The notes below the pieces were generated by a model that worked only from the letters and a program-made list of their open reading frames with translations, did not search any database and had not been told where the DNA came from. From assembly GCA_016708315.1 (NCBI GenBank), contig JADJGC010000002.1, forward strand, positions 1 to 64,000: DNA of 64,000 nt. The letters are read 5' to 3'. Shown here piece by piece: positions 33,226-42,441 of the stretch (positions are counted from its first letter, which is position 1; each line of letters begins with the position of its first letter). Position numbers and translations under genes: made by a program. Source of the DNA: a bacterium (GTDB taxonomy: Bacteria > Zixibacteria > MSB-5A5 > CAIYYT01).

Positions 33226-35628
33226 ATGCCCGCTATAAAGGTAGAACAGGAGTTACTCTGCGCCCATTGCGGCGAAGTGTGCCGTCGCGACTCGGTAACT
33301 GAGGGCGAATTGGCTTTCTGTTGTCGCGGCTGCCTGACAGTCTACCATCTCCTTCGTGATAACAACCTCGACAGTTTCTATCAGATTCATGGCGCGACCG
33401 GAATTTCACTTAAGGGGAAGGAAAATGCTGGACGTTTCGAGTTTCTTGATGACGAATCGGTGAGGCAGAAGCTGCTGGACTTCACTGACGGTACGACAAG
33501 CCGTGTGACTTTTCATGTTCCGCAAGTCTATTGTTCATCTTGTATTTGGCTGCTTGAGAATCTCAATCGACTCAACCCTGCGATCATTGAATCGCGGGTG
33601 AATTTTCCCAAGCGTACTTTGGCGGTGACGTTCCGCGAGACCGAGTTGTCGCTCCGCAAAGTGACTGAGCTATTGGCGCAATTGGGATACACGCCAAAAA
33701 TCACTCTTCAGACAGTCGAGAAGCGGTCATTCGTGCAGGACAATAAACGATTGATTCTGCAGACCGGAATCGCTGGATTCGCATTTGCCAATATCATGCT
33801 GTTTAGCTTTCCCGATTATCTTGCGGGTGAAGCGGGTGTAGGTGCGCAGTATCAGCGGTATTTCGGGTTCCTGAGTTTGTTGTTGGCCCTGCCGGTGTTT
33901 TTCTACAGTGCGGTTGATTTCTTCCGCTCAGCGTATCAGGGGCTGCGAGTAAAGCAGGTGCATCTGGATCTGCCGCTATCGATCGGCATTTTGGCGCTTT
34001 TTGTGCGAAGCAGTTACGAAGTCGCGACGCAAAGCGGCACCGGATACTTTGACTCGTTTACGGGGTTGGTGTTTTTCCTGCTGATTGGTCGAGTATTTCA
34101 ATCTAAGACGTTTCAGACGCTGTCGTTTGATCGCGATTATAAGTCATACTTCCCGCTATCGGTCACGATCAAAGGCAAGACCGGCGAGCAACAGATTGTG
34201 CTTTCCAAGCTAAACTTGGGTGATGTGGTTGTAGTGAGGAACGGCGAGTTGATCGTTGCTGATTCTATCCTGCGAACGCGCGAAGTTGACATCGACTACA
34301 GTTTTGTAACCGGTGAATCGAATCCGGTTAGTAAGGTGGCGGGAGATACTTTGTATGCCGGAGGACGTATCGTGGGAGCACCGGCTGAGATGGAAGTCAT
34401 CAAAGAAGTATCGCAAGGATATCTGGTCAGTCTGTGGAGTTCAAGCAAGTTCGCTCATCGACGCGAAGGCAGAGCGACACGAATTTCCCAGAAGGTAGGC
34501 GCACGATTCACGGTGGCTGTGATAACGGTATCGCTGGCAACATTTGCCTATTGGCTCAGATTTGGAATTGATGGAGCGATCACCAACACGACGGCGGTCT
34601 TGATCGTCGCCTGTCCTTGTGCGTTAGCGTTGTCGATTCCATTCACTTTCGGAACGGTGATGCAGATTTTTGGGCGACGCGGGCTTTTCCTGCGTGAGCC
34701 GAACATAGTCGAGAATATAGCGCCAGTCGATACGGTGGTATTCGACAAGACCGGGACTTTGACCTCGACCACTGAGTCGTCAACCAGATTCATTGGTGAA
34801 GAACTCACGAAGCACCAGATGGCGATGTTGAAGGGGTTAGCGATGGCATCGACGCATCCTTCGAGCCGCCGAATTGTTGCTTGGGCGAGCGCGGGAGAGA
34901 CGATCAAACCCAATCGAGTTGAAGAGTTGCCGGGGCAAGGGATTATCGGTCTGTTCGAAACAGGGGAAATGAGAATCGGGTCGAGTCGATGGGCGGTCAA
35001 AGAAGATTCGACAGCGAACAAGACGGGCACGGTCGTTGTGCTCAACGACGAAGTGCTTGGGAGATTCGAATTTCATGGCGGTTTTCGAGAAGCTGCTGGT
35101 GAGATGATTCCGGCTCTAAGAGAGCGATTTGATGTATCGCTCATAAGCGGTGACAATGCGAAGCAGGCTGATGAATTTGCCGCAATATTTGGCGGCACGG
35201 AGAATTTGCGGTTTGAACAATCACCGCACGACAAGCTCGGTTATGTGGATGGCCTTAAGTCGGCGGGCAAGCGGGTGTTGATGGTTGGAGACGGGCTCAA
35301 CGATTCCGGCGCATTGGCGGCAGCGGATGTCGGAGTAGCGCTTACTGAGGATATTGCAGCGTTTTCGCCAGCGAGCGATGCGATACTTGCTGCGGAACGA
35401 CTTGGTGAGCTGCCGCGCTATCTCAACTTGAGTCGCCGCGCCTTGCGGATCGTGCAAGTGAGTTTTATGATTTCGCTGATATACAATGTAATCGGGGCTT
35501 ACTTCGCCGTTACCGGGCAACTGTCGCCGCTAATCGCAGCGGTTTTGATGCCGGTTAGTTCGGTGAGTGTGGTTGGATTTGCAGTTATGATGACACGCTT
35601 GTCGGCGCGGCAGTTAGGACTGAAGTAA
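33226..35628 (+). CDS. ccoI: Copper-transporting P-type ATPase for cbb3 oxidase assembly (CcoI/FixI)
   Basis: 800 residues. The N-terminal metal-binding region has CAHCGEVC and FCCRGCLTVYHLL (typical of CcoI-type pumps), then an HMA domain with CSSC (VYCSSCIWLLENL). Eight membrane helices; the CPCALAL ion-binding motif in helix 6; actuator TGES (FVTGESNPV); phosphorylation motif DKTGTLTST; an STHPSSRRI HP-type motif; and GDGLNDSGAL. CcoI exports copper to the outside of the membrane for the CuB centre of cbb3 oxidase. It leads the locus; ccoS follows with a TAATG overlap. Start ATG 33226, ribosome site weak. Confidence 0.94.
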   Translation: MPAIKVEQELLCAHCGEVCRRDSVTEGELAFCCRGCLTVYHLLRDNNLDSFYQIHGATGISLKGKENAGRFEFLDDESVRQKLLDFTDGTTSRVTFHVPQVYCSSCIWLLENLNRLNPAIIESRVNFPKRTLAVTFRETELSLRKVTELLAQLGYTPKITLQTVEKRSFVQDNKRLILQTGIAGFAFANIMLFSFPDYLAGEAGVGAQYQRYFGFLSLLLALPVFFYSAVDFFRSAYQGLRVKQVHLDLPLSIGILALFVRSSYEVATQSGTGYFDSFTGLVFFLLIGRVFQSKTFQTLSFDRDYKSYFPLSVTIKGKTGEQQIVLSKLNLGDVVVVRNGELIVADSILRTREVDIDYSFVTGESNPVSKVAGDTLYAGGRIVGAPAEMEVIKEVSQGYLVSLWSSSKFAHRREGRATRISQKVGARFTVAVITVSLATFAYWLRFGIDGAITNTTAVLIVACPCALALSIPFTFGTVMQIFGRRGLFLREPNIVENIAPVDTVVFDKTGTLTSTTESSTRFIGEELTKHQMAMLKGLAMASTHPSSRRIVAWASAGETIKPNRVEELPGQGIIGLFETGEMRIGSSRWAVKEDSTANKTGTVVVLNDEVLGRFEFHGGFREAAGEMIPALRERFDVSLISGDNAKQADEFAAIFGGTENLRFEQSPHDKLGYVDGLKSAGKRVLMVGDGLNDSGALAAADVGVALTEDIAAFSPASDAILAAERLGELPRYLNLSRRALRIVQVSFMISLIYNVIGAYFAVTGQLSPLIAAVLMPVSSVSVVGFAVMMTRLSARQLGLK

Positions 35629-35810
35629 TGTCGGCACTGATAATATTGATTGGTGCAAGCCTGCTGGCGGCAATTGGATTCTTGGCAATGTTTATCTGGG
35701 CGGTGCGCAACGGGCAGTATGAAGACACCTACACGCCGAGTGTGCGGGTGCTGCACGATGATATCAAGCCGCAATTGAATTCGAATTTGAATGATTCTAA
35801 GGATAAATGA
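35628..35810 (+). CDS. ccoS: cbb3 oxidase maturation protein CcoS
   Basis: 60 residues: one membrane helix (ALIILIGASLLAAIGFLAMF) followed by the CcoS-typical WAVRNGQYEDTYTPSVRVLHDD. CcoS is needed for cofactor insertion into the oxidase. Its start overlaps the ccoI stop (TAATG) and it precedes ccoNO by 14 bp. Confidence 0.92.
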   Translation: MSALIILIGASLLAAIGFLAMFIWAVRNGQYEDTYTPSVRVLHDDIKPQLNSNLNDSKDK

Positions 35811-35824
35811 GGGAGAACTGACGC

Positions 35825-37960
35825 ATGCAACTTGAGACGTTTAGTTATGACAATAAGATTGTCAGATACTTCACGTATGCCACGATCATTTGGGGCGCAG
35901 TGGGTATGCTGGTGGGCGTTATTATCGCGCTCCAGATATTCCTGCCCGCAATGAATTTCGGCATATCGTGGCTGACCTATGGCCGGTTGCGGCCGCTTCA
36001 CACCAACGCTGTGATTTTTGCGTTTGTCGGCAACGGCATCTTTATGGGTATCTACTATTCGCTGCAGCGGCTGTGCAAGGCGCGCATGTTCAGCGATATG
36101 TTGAGCAGGCTGCATTTCTGGGGTTGGCAATTGATTATTGTCTTGGCGGCCGTCACTCTGCCGCTGGGAATCACCACAAGTAAGGAATACGCCGAGCTAG
36201 AATGGCCGATTGATATTCTGATTGCAGCGGTATGGGTGATTTTTGCGGTCAACATGTTCGGGACCATCATCAAGCGGCGCGAGCGGCATATGTATGTCGC
36301 GATATGGTTCTATATCGCAACGGTGGTGACGGTTGCGTTGTTGCACATTGTCAATTCGATTCATATCCCAGTTGATCTCTTCAAGAGCTATCCGATCTAT
36401 GCCGGTGTTCAGGATGCGCTCGTGCAATGGTGGTATGGGCATAACGCAGTCGCGTTCTTCTTAACGACGCCATATCTCGGCTTGATGTATTACTTCATTC
36501 CGAAAGCTTCGGGACGTCCGGTGTTTTCGTATCGATTGTCAATCATTCACTTCTGGGCGCTGATTTTCCTCTATATCTGGGCTGGACCGCATCATCTGCT
36601 GTACACTTCACTGCCGGATTGGGCGCAGTCGCTGGGAACTGTGTTTTCGATCATGCTGATTGCGCCATCGTGGGGCGGGATGATCAACGGATTGTTGACT
36701 CTTCGCGGAGCCTGGGACAAGGTGCGTGAAGAACCCGTTCTGAAGTTTATGGTAGTGGCGGTAACGGCATACGGTATGGCGACGTTCGAAGGACCGATGT
36801 TGTCGATCAAGAGTGTCAATGCGCTTTCGCACTATACCAGTTGGACGATTGCTCACGTGCATGTCGGCGCGCTGGGATGGAACGGCCTGTTGACATTTGG
36901 AATGATGTATTGGCTGATTCCGAAATTATTCAATACACCGCTCTACTCCAAGAAGCTGGCCAATTTCCATTTCTGGATTTCGACGCTGGGTATCGTTTTC
37001 TATGCAGTGCCGATCTATTTCGCCGGCTGGACGGAAGGATTGCTTTGGAAGCAATTCACGGCTGAAGGGCTGTTGCAATATCCTAACTTCCTTGAGATTG
37101 TCCAACAAATCACGCCGATGTATCACATCCGCGCATTTGGCGGGGCGCTGTTCCTGATTGGTGTCTTTGTAATGGGCTACAATCTATTCAAAACGGCAAA
37201 GGCCGGTGTAGCTGTCGACAACGAAGAGGCACAAGCTCCGGCGCTGGCGGCGGGCTTCTCAGAGAAATTCAATATCAAGGAGGGCTGGGGACATCGCTGG
37301 ATCGAATCAAAGCCGATGCGCTTTATGGTCCTTGCGTTGATTGCCGTGGCTATTGGCGGATTAGTTGAGTTTATTCCGACATTCCTTGTGAAATCCAACA
37401 TCCCGACCATTGCCAGCGTGAAGCCATACACGCCGCTGGAATTGGAAGGGCGCGATCTCTATATCCGCGAGGGCTGCAACAATTGCCATTCGCAAATGGT
37501 GCGGCCATTCCGTTCAGAGACTGAGCGGTACGGCGAGTATTCCAAGGTCGGCGAGTTTGTATACGATCATCCATTCTTGTGGGGATCGAAACGTACCGGC
37601 CCGGATTTGCATCGCGTGGGCGGCAAGTATCCGGATGCGTGGCACTACCAACATATGGAAGACCCGACCACGATGTCGCCGGGTTCGGTGATGCCGCCTT
37701 ATCCGTGGTTGATCACAGACAAGCTGGATGTTTCCAACACTTCGAAGAAGATATCAGTGATGCGCAGTTTGGGCGTGCCATACGACGAGGGTTACGAAGT
37801 ACGTGCCGTGGATGACTTGCGAATGCAGGGTAATGCAATCGCCAAGAGACTTGAGGAAGCGAAGATTGTCACTGAATGGGATAGCGAGATCGTCGCGCTG
37901 ATAGCTTATCTGCAGCGATTGGGCACCGATATTAAGGTAAAGGAGCAGGCAGGACAATGA
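35825..37960 (+). CDS. ccoNO: Fused cbb3 cytochrome c oxidase subunits I and II (CcoN-CcoO)
   Basis: 711 residues, two normally separate subunits in one polypeptide. The CcoN part (~1-480) has the haem and CuB ligands: RLRPLHTNAVIFAF (low-spin haem b), YGHNAVAFFLTT (CuB His with the linked Tyr region), AGPHHLLYTS (two CuB His) and IAHVHVGALGWNG (haem b3/b His). After helix 12 and a linker, one more helix (~500-520) leads into the CcoO domain with one c-type haem site (EGCNNCHSQMVRPFRSE), LHRVGGKYPDAWH and the axial Met region MPPYPWL. The fusion is known in Bacteroidetes and relatives. It reduces O2 to water with proton pumping under low oxygen. Confidence 0.95.
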   Translation: MQLETFSYDNKIVRYFTYATIIWGAVGMLVGVIIALQIFLPAMNFGISWLTYGRLRPLHTNAVIFAFVGNGIFMGIYYSLQRLCKARMFSDMLSRLHFWGWQLIIVLAAVTLPLGITTSKEYAELEWPIDILIAAVWVIFAVNMFGTIIKRRERHMYVAIWFYIATVVTVALLHIVNSIHIPVDLFKSYPIYAGVQDALVQWWYGHNAVAFFLTTPYLGLMYYFIPKASGRPVFSYRLSIIHFWALIFLYIWAGPHHLLYTSLPDWAQSLGTVFSIMLIAPSWGGMINGLLTLRGAWDKVREEPVLKFMVVAVTAYGMATFEGPMLSIKSVNALSHYTSWTIAHVHVGALGWNGLLTFGMMYWLIPKLFNTPLYSKKLANFHFWISTLGIVFYAVPIYFAGWTEGLLWKQFTAEGLLQYPNFLEIVQQITPMYHIRAFGGALFLIGVFVMGYNLFKTAKAGVAVDNEEAQAPALAAGFSEKFNIKEGWGHRWIESKPMRFMVLALIAVAIGGLVEFIPTFLVKSNIPTIASVKPYTPLELEGRDLYIREGCNNCHSQMVRPFRSETERYGEYSKVGEFVYDHPFLWGSKRTGPDLHRVGGKYPDAWHYQHMEDPTTMSPGSVMPPYPWLITDKLDVSNTSKKISVMRSLGVPYDEGYEVRAVDDLRMQGNAIAKRLEEAKIVTEWDSEIVALIAYLQRLGTDIKVKEQAGQ

Positions 37961-38154
37961 TTAGCGAAGTACTGAGTTCAATCAAAGATGTCGCTATCTA
38001 TCCGATAGTGACCCTGCTGATTTTCTTTGCGGCATTTCTCGGCGCGGTTGTCTGGACATTGCGGCTGCAGAATAGCGAAGTCGCGCGGATAAGTCGTCTG
38101 CCGCTGGATGATACTTTTGGCTCTGATCATGAAGGAGAGCAACACAATGGCTGA
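37957..38154 (+). CDS. ccoQ: cbb3 oxidase small subunit CcoQ-like
   Basis: 65 residues: one helix (IYPIVTLLIFFAAFLGAVVW) followed by a charged tail, TLRLQNSEVARISRLPLDD, like CcoQ/FixQ. Overlaps the end of ccoNO (ATGA) and overlaps ccoP by 8 bp. CcoQ stabilises the oxidase; sequence conservation in the family is low, so the call rests on size, topology and position. Confidence 0.8.
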   Translation: MISEVLSSIKDVAIYPIVTLLIFFAAFLGAVVWTLRLQNSEVARISRLPLDDTFGSDHEGEQHNG

Positions 38155-38815
38155 ACATAAAGATGAACTGCTTGATCACGACTATGACGGTATCAAAGAG
38201 TTAGACAACGATCTACCGCCATGGTGGCTGTATATGTTCTATATCACGATCGCTTGGGCAATTCTGTATTTCGCCTGGTATCATGTGCTTGAATTCGGGT
38301 ACACGAGCACTGACGAATATCAGAAGGAGCTCAATCCGAAGTACACGAAAGAGATGAATCCTAACTACAAGCCATCGTCGGTTCTGACGCCGTACAGGTC
38401 GGTATGGTATAAGCCGGGCGGAGATGAAACGCCGTACTCGATCGCAATGGCTGGTCCGAGGGTGTCGTTTGTTGAGGAACGTCCGGAAGACGAGCCAGAG
38501 TATCTGGCGTTGACCGAACCGGCGGAGATTTCATCCGGAGCGGCGATTTTCAAGCAACGATGTGTACAATGTCACGGAGCAGCCGGAGAAGGCGGAATTG
38601 GACCGAACCTTACCGACGAGTATTGGCTGCACGGTGCGGGAATCAACAATGTGTTGAAGACCGTTAAGTATGGAGTGCCGGCGAAAGGCATGATTGCCTG
38701 GCGCGGATTCTTGAAGCAGGATGAGATATTGAAAGTGGCGAGCTATGTGCTGACACTTGAGGGAACGAATCCGGCGAATCCGAAGGCGCCGCAAGGGGAC
38801 AAGGTAGCGAGGTAG
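38147..38815 (+). CDS. ccoP: cbb3 oxidase subunit CcoP, single haem
   Basis: About 222 residues from ATG 38147 (AAGGAG upstream). The N-terminal region has the CcoP signature YDGIKELDNDLPPWW before the membrane helix (LYMFYITIAWAILYFAWY). A periplasmic cytochrome c domain carries one haem motif, CVQCHGAAGEGGIGPNLTD, with a likely axial Met in PAKGMIAWRG. Classical CcoP has two CxxCH sites; here only one is present, as in several FCB-group oxidases. It delivers electrons to CcoO. Confidence 0.9.
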   Translation: MAEHKDELLDHDYDGIKELDNDLPPWWLYMFYITIAWAILYFAWYHVLEFGYTSTDEYQKELNPKYTKEMNPNYKPSSVLTPYRSVWYKPGGDETPYSIAMAGPRVSFVEERPEDEPEYLALTEPAEISSGAAIFKQRCVQCHGAAGEGGIGPNLTDEYWLHGAGINNVLKTVKYGVPAKGMIAWRGFLKQDEILKVASYVLTLEGTNPANPKAPQGDKVAR

Positions 38816-38884
38816 GGGCGGCGTTAACCTCACCCGCCGCTTGTCCGAGGAGATGCCCTCCCCAAAGAGGCCTTGGGAAAGATG

Positions 38885-38938
38885 CCCTCACCCTCCCGAT
38901 AAACCGGGATCTCCCCTCTCCCAAGGGGAGAGGGGAGG
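38885..38938. repeat. CCCTCACC/GGGAGAGGGGAGG extragenic repeat inside the cbb3 locus
   Basis: A palindromic copy (CCCGATAAACCGGG plus CCCCTCTCCC-AA-GGGGAGAGGGG) of the repeat class at 4641 and 4968, here in the 218-bp gap between ccoP and ccoG. It may act as an RNA stability element or partial terminator separating structural genes from maturation genes. Confidence 0.6.
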
Positions 38939-39033
38939 AAGTGCGGAATCCTGAGATGAATGGCTGAGTGTATTCGTAGATGATGAGCAGAATGAAGATG
39001 AAACAATGAAATGTGATTTGACAGAGGCGCGAG

Positions 39034-40482
39034 TTGGCAGTGATTAAGAAGAAGGACGAGTCGTTTCGGGATCATATTGCGACGGTGGATGCGCAGGGCA
39101 AGCGCGTCATCATGTATCCGTCGAAGCCGAAAGGACAGTTGCATCGAGCGCGACTGGTGGTCAGTTGGGTGCTTCTGGCATTCATGTTCTTGGCACCGTT
39201 CATCAAGGTGGGCGGTCAACCGCTGTTGTTGTTCAATCTCTTCGAACGCAAATTCGTAATCTTCGGTCTCGCGTTCTGGCCCCAGGATTTTCATCTTTTC
39301 GTGCTGGCCACAATAACATTCGTCGTCTTCATCGTGTTGTTCACTGTGGTATTCGGGAGACTGTGGTGCGGATGGGCTTGTCCGCAGACTATCTTCATGG
39401 AAATGGTGTTCCGCAAGATCGAGTACTGGATTGAAGGCAATTCAGGCAAGCAGAGGGCACTTGATCGCGGACCTTGGAACGGGAAGAAGACTTTCAAGAA
39501 ACTGTCGAAGCACGCCATCTTTCTCGCAATCTCGTTTGCAGTAGGCAATATCGTGGTAGCGTACCTGGTCGGAGTCGACAAGCTGTATCAACTTATTGCC
39601 GATGGTCCGGGACCGCATCTAGCATCGTTCATTGCTGTGGTGGCATTTAGTTTGGTGACCTATGGAGTATTCGCGCGATTCCGCGAGCAAGTTTGCTTGA
39701 TTGTTTGCCCATACGGGCGGTTGCAGTCGGTACTGCTCGATGCGCGTTCTATTGCAGTGGCATACGATTTCAAACGCGGCGAACCGCGGGCGCCAATGGC
39801 GCTCAAGGGTAAAGAGCGCGAAGGTGGCGACTGCATCATGTGTAATCAGTGTGTGGAAGTGTGTCCGACGGGGATAGACATTCGCAATGGCACGCAATTG
39901 GAGTGTGTCAACTGCACAGCTTGTATCGATGCTTGCAATGGTGTGATGGAGAAGGTGGGATTTCCGAAGGGGCTTATTCGTTATGCGTCGCATAAGGGGA
40001 TCAGCGATGGTTCGAAACTGACTATCACGCCGCGAATTATCGGCTATTCTACGGTATTAGTGGTGCTGCTGGTAGCGCTGGTTACTTTGATGGCAGGGCG
40101 GGCTGATATCGAGACAAGCATTCTGCGGACACCGGGAGTGATGTACCAGGAAATCGAAGGCGACCAGATTCGCAATCTATACTCGCTGAAAATCATCAAC
40201 AAGACCTTCGCGCCGATGCCGATTTCGTTGGTACTGAAAGAACACCCCGGGACAATTGCGATGGTCGGCGGAGATATCCAGCTGCCGGAGCAAGGGTTGG
40301 CAGAACAAGCGTTCTTTGTAGATATTCCGAGAAGCGCGCTGAAGTCGGCGCATGAAGAATTGACGATTCAGGTCTTTACCGGTACGACTCTGATGGAAGA
40401 GGTCGAGACGAAGTTTCTTGGGCCGCGCATCGAATCGCATGAGTCAGACCACGATCAAAAGAAAGAAGACGATCATGACTGA
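39034..40482 (+). CDS. ccoG: cbb3 oxidase accessory iron-sulfur protein CcoG (RdxA/FixG)
   Basis: 482 residues; start TTG 39034 or GTG 39040. Membrane helices surround CGWACPQTIFMEMVFRKIE, a family hallmark. Two 4Fe-4S ferredoxin clusters follow (CIMCNQCVEVCPTGID and CVNCTACIDACN), then further helices and a C-terminal Ig-like periplasmic domain (SLKIINKTFAPMPISLVLKE). CcoG reduces Cu(II) for copper delivery to the oxidase. Its last codons overlap ccoH by 8 bp. Confidence 0.94.
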   Translation: MAVIKKKDESFRDHIATVDAQGKRVIMYPSKPKGQLHRARLVVSWVLLAFMFLAPFIKVGGQPLLLFNLFERKFVIFGLAFWPQDFHLFVLATITFVVFIVLFTVVFGRLWCGWACPQTIFMEMVFRKIEYWIEGNSGKQRALDRGPWNGKKTFKKLSKHAIFLAISFAVGNIVVAYLVGVDKLYQLIADGPGPHLASFIAVVAFSLVTYGVFARFREQVCLIVCPYGRLQSVLLDARSIAVAYDFKRGEPRAPMALKGKEREGGDCIMCNQCVEVCPTGIDIRNGTQLECVNCTACIDACNGVMEKVGFPKGLIRYASHKGISDGSKLTITPRIIGYSTVLVVLLVALVTLMAGRADIETSILRTPGVMYQEIEGDQIRNLYSLKIINKTFAPMPISLVLKEHPGTIAMVGGDIQLPEQGLAEQAFFVDIPRSALKSAHEELTIQVFTGTTLMEEVETKFLGPRIESHESDHDQKKEDDHD

Positions 40483-40933
40483 GAATAAGAAGAAGAGTCT
40501 CTGGGGTGTCGGGATTGCCGTGGTCTACGGGGCTTTTATGGTGATAATGATCGGAATCGTCGTGGCGTCGCGATTCCAGCCGGTGGACCTTGTCTCGCGC
40601 GATTACTACGACAAAGAGATTACTTATCAGAAGCAGATTGACCGGATGCAGAGGAGTCAACAAGAAGGCATGGCGTTGACCATCGATCACAATATTGGTG
40701 ATGGAAAGCTGACGGTGACGTTTCCAGCTGGCTTTTCTACCAAGGTAGTTACCGGACATCTGAAGCTGTTCCGGCCCTCCAGTGCGGCGCTTGATCGCAA
40801 TTTTGAGATCTCGGCGATAGCATCACAGCAGTTTGACGCCGGAAAACTGGCGCGCGGACTTTGGAAAATAAAAGTTGACTGGCAGGTCGACTCTCTGCAA
40901 TATTATCACGAACAAGAATTGTATGTCAATTAG
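40475..40933 (+). CDS. ccoH: FixH/CcoH-family protein
   Basis: About 152 residues from ATG 40475, overlapping the ccoG stop. A cytoplasmic stub (MTENKKKSLWG), one helix (GIAVVYGAFMVIMIGIVV), then a periplasmic domain with the FixH signature DLVSRDYYDKEITYQKQID and a beta-sandwich C-terminal part. FixH/CcoH stabilises the assembling oxidase. Position between ccoG and the TauE-like gene is the standard fixGHIS-type context. Confidence 0.9.
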   Translation: MTENKKKSLWGVGIAVVYGAFMVIMIGIVVASRFQPVDLVSRDYYDKEITYQKQIDRMQRSQQEGMALTIDHNIGDGKLTVTFPAGFSTKVVTGHLKLFRPSSAALDRNFEISAIASQQFDAGKLARGLWKIKVDWQVDSLQYYHEQELYVN

Positions 40934-40945
40934 GGAATAAGTTCG

Positions 40946-41673
40946 ATGGAAGTCTGGACTGGTTTCGTCGTTGGGTTGCTCGGGTCGTTGCATTGTGTCG
41001 GGATGTGTGGACCGATTGTGGCTGCATTACCGCAGGGCGAGGGCGGCAAGATGGCGTTTCTTGCCGGAAGACTTCTCTACAACCTTGGGCGCGTTGTCAC
41101 ATACGCAATTATCGGCCTGATATTCGGGCTCATCGGGAAGACAATCTTCATGGCGGGCTATCAGCAGGGATTGTCGATTGCCGTCGGTGTAGTCATAATA
41201 GTAGCCGTTATCACGCCGTCGCGCTACTCGCAAGGCGCAATTACAATGCTCGGCTTGGGCAAAGTGTATGCGCGAATTAGCAAGCTTTGGGGCGACTATT
41301 CAGTTCGAAAAGCCGGTCGTCGCTGTTTGCAATCGGAATCCTTAACGGGTTTTTGCCATGCGGATTTGTCTATGTCGCCTTGGCTGGAGCAGTGGCTACC
41401 GGAGGAGCTCTAAAGGGATCAGCATACATGGCGCTATTTGGGATAGGAACGATTCCGATATTATTGGCCTTCTCGTTCATCGGCAATGCCATCGGACACA
41501 AGTTTCGTCATGCCTTCAGCCGCGCCGTACCGGTATTGGCGGTAGCATTGGCTCTGGTGTTTATCCTGCGCGGTTTGTCGCTGGGGATTCCCATACTCAG
41601 TCCCAAGATGACGCAGGATGTTGCGACCGGAGAAGTGAAGTCTTCATGCTGCGACCACAAGGCAACGCCATAG
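40946..41673 (+). CDS. TauE/SafE-like (CcoI-associated) membrane protein, single frameshift
   Basis: The first half reads MEVWTGFVVGLLGSLHCVGM followed by CGPIVAALP, with several helices; the second half reads ILNGFLPCGFVYVALAGAVA and on to a Cys/His tail, SSCCDHKATP. Both halves belong to the sulfite exporter TauE/SafE-like family (DsbD-like helices with GSLHCVGMCGP and NGFLPCG) that accompanies cbb3 loci and is implicated in copper handling. A one-base loss in the GGGG run at 41289-41292 shifts the frame after KLWG; restoring it gives KLWGRLFSSKSRSSLF. Most likely a homopolymer sequencing error. Confidence 0.85.
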
Positions 41674-41728
41674 ACATCACTCCCAGCCACTGGAGCTCCC
41701 CGCTCTAGGACATCACATTGTGAATGAT

Positions 41729-41770
41729 AAGCGGGCTGTCACGAAAACCGTGACAGCCCGCTTCTTGTTC
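41729..41770 (+). terminator. Terminator of the cbb3 locus
   Basis: AAGCGGGCTGTCACG (41729-41743) pairs with CGTGACAGCCCGCTT (41749-41763), a 15-bp perfect stem, followed by CTTGTT. It lies between the oxidase locus and the convergent hemerythrin gene and may serve both. Confidence 0.88.
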
Positions 41771-41787
41771 TACAATCGTCAAGTTGA

Positions 41788-42219
41788 CTAAACGGTAGCT
41801 TTTGTTTTGCCGTTCGCCGCCACCTGCTTGAGATAGTAGTCGGCATACATACGGTCGACTTTGAGAATGTGGTTAATCAACCAGTCGCGTAAGAGAGTGA
41901 GCAGCTTGATACCGACAGTGTTGTCACCGCCGTCATACTGTGTCTTGAGCTGCATTACCTGTTCGGTGAACTTGCGATGCTCGGTTTTGTGCGAGTTGAT
42001 GAAAGCATAGTCGATGCTTTCAAGGAAACGCTCTTCATTGCTGAGGTGCGTCTTTGTGTAGCTGACGAGCCGGTTCATGATCCCGCCAAGAGTGTCGCGG
42101 CCCTTGCCGGCTTTCATGGCGTCGTGATATTCGTTGAGCATCGCTACCAGCTGTTGATGCTGTTTGTCCATCTCGGGTACGCGAATGCTCAGCTTGTCTG
42201 TCCAATCAACAAAACTCAT
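41788..42219 (-). CDS. Bacteriohemerythrin
   Basis: 143 residues from ATG 42219 (AGGAGT upstream). All hemerythrin iron ligands are recognisable: DKQHQQLVAMLN (His), YTKTHLSNEERFLES (His and Glu), SHKTEHRKFTE (two His) and WLINHILKVDRMYADYY (His, Asp). It binds O2 at a di-iron site for oxygen sensing, storage or delivery. It is encoded convergently to the high-affinity oxidase locus, a plausible functional pairing for low-oxygen life (inference). Confidence 0.93.
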   Translation of the reverse strand: MSFVDWTDKLSIRVPEMDKQHQQLVAMLNEYHDAMKAGKGRDTLGGIMNRLVSYTKTHLSNEERFLESIDYAFINSHKTEHRKFTEQVMQLKTQYDGGDNTVGIKLLTLLRDWLINHILKVDRMYADYYLKQVAANGKTKATV

Positions 42220-42441
42220 AGATACTCCTGTTAAAGTAGCAATTGTGCCTTGGTTTCGATTCTTAGAGAACATATCGGAGCAAATGCTCGATAATCACAG
42301 CCCATATTCTGAACACTTAAGTTCATCGAACTGATACCAGAATGAAACAGCCGCGCAGAAACAGGGAGGAAACGAATCTAATTCGCAGCCGAGTCCTCAA
42401 GCGAGTGATTGCTATGCCCGACAACTATCTATAGCAATATT

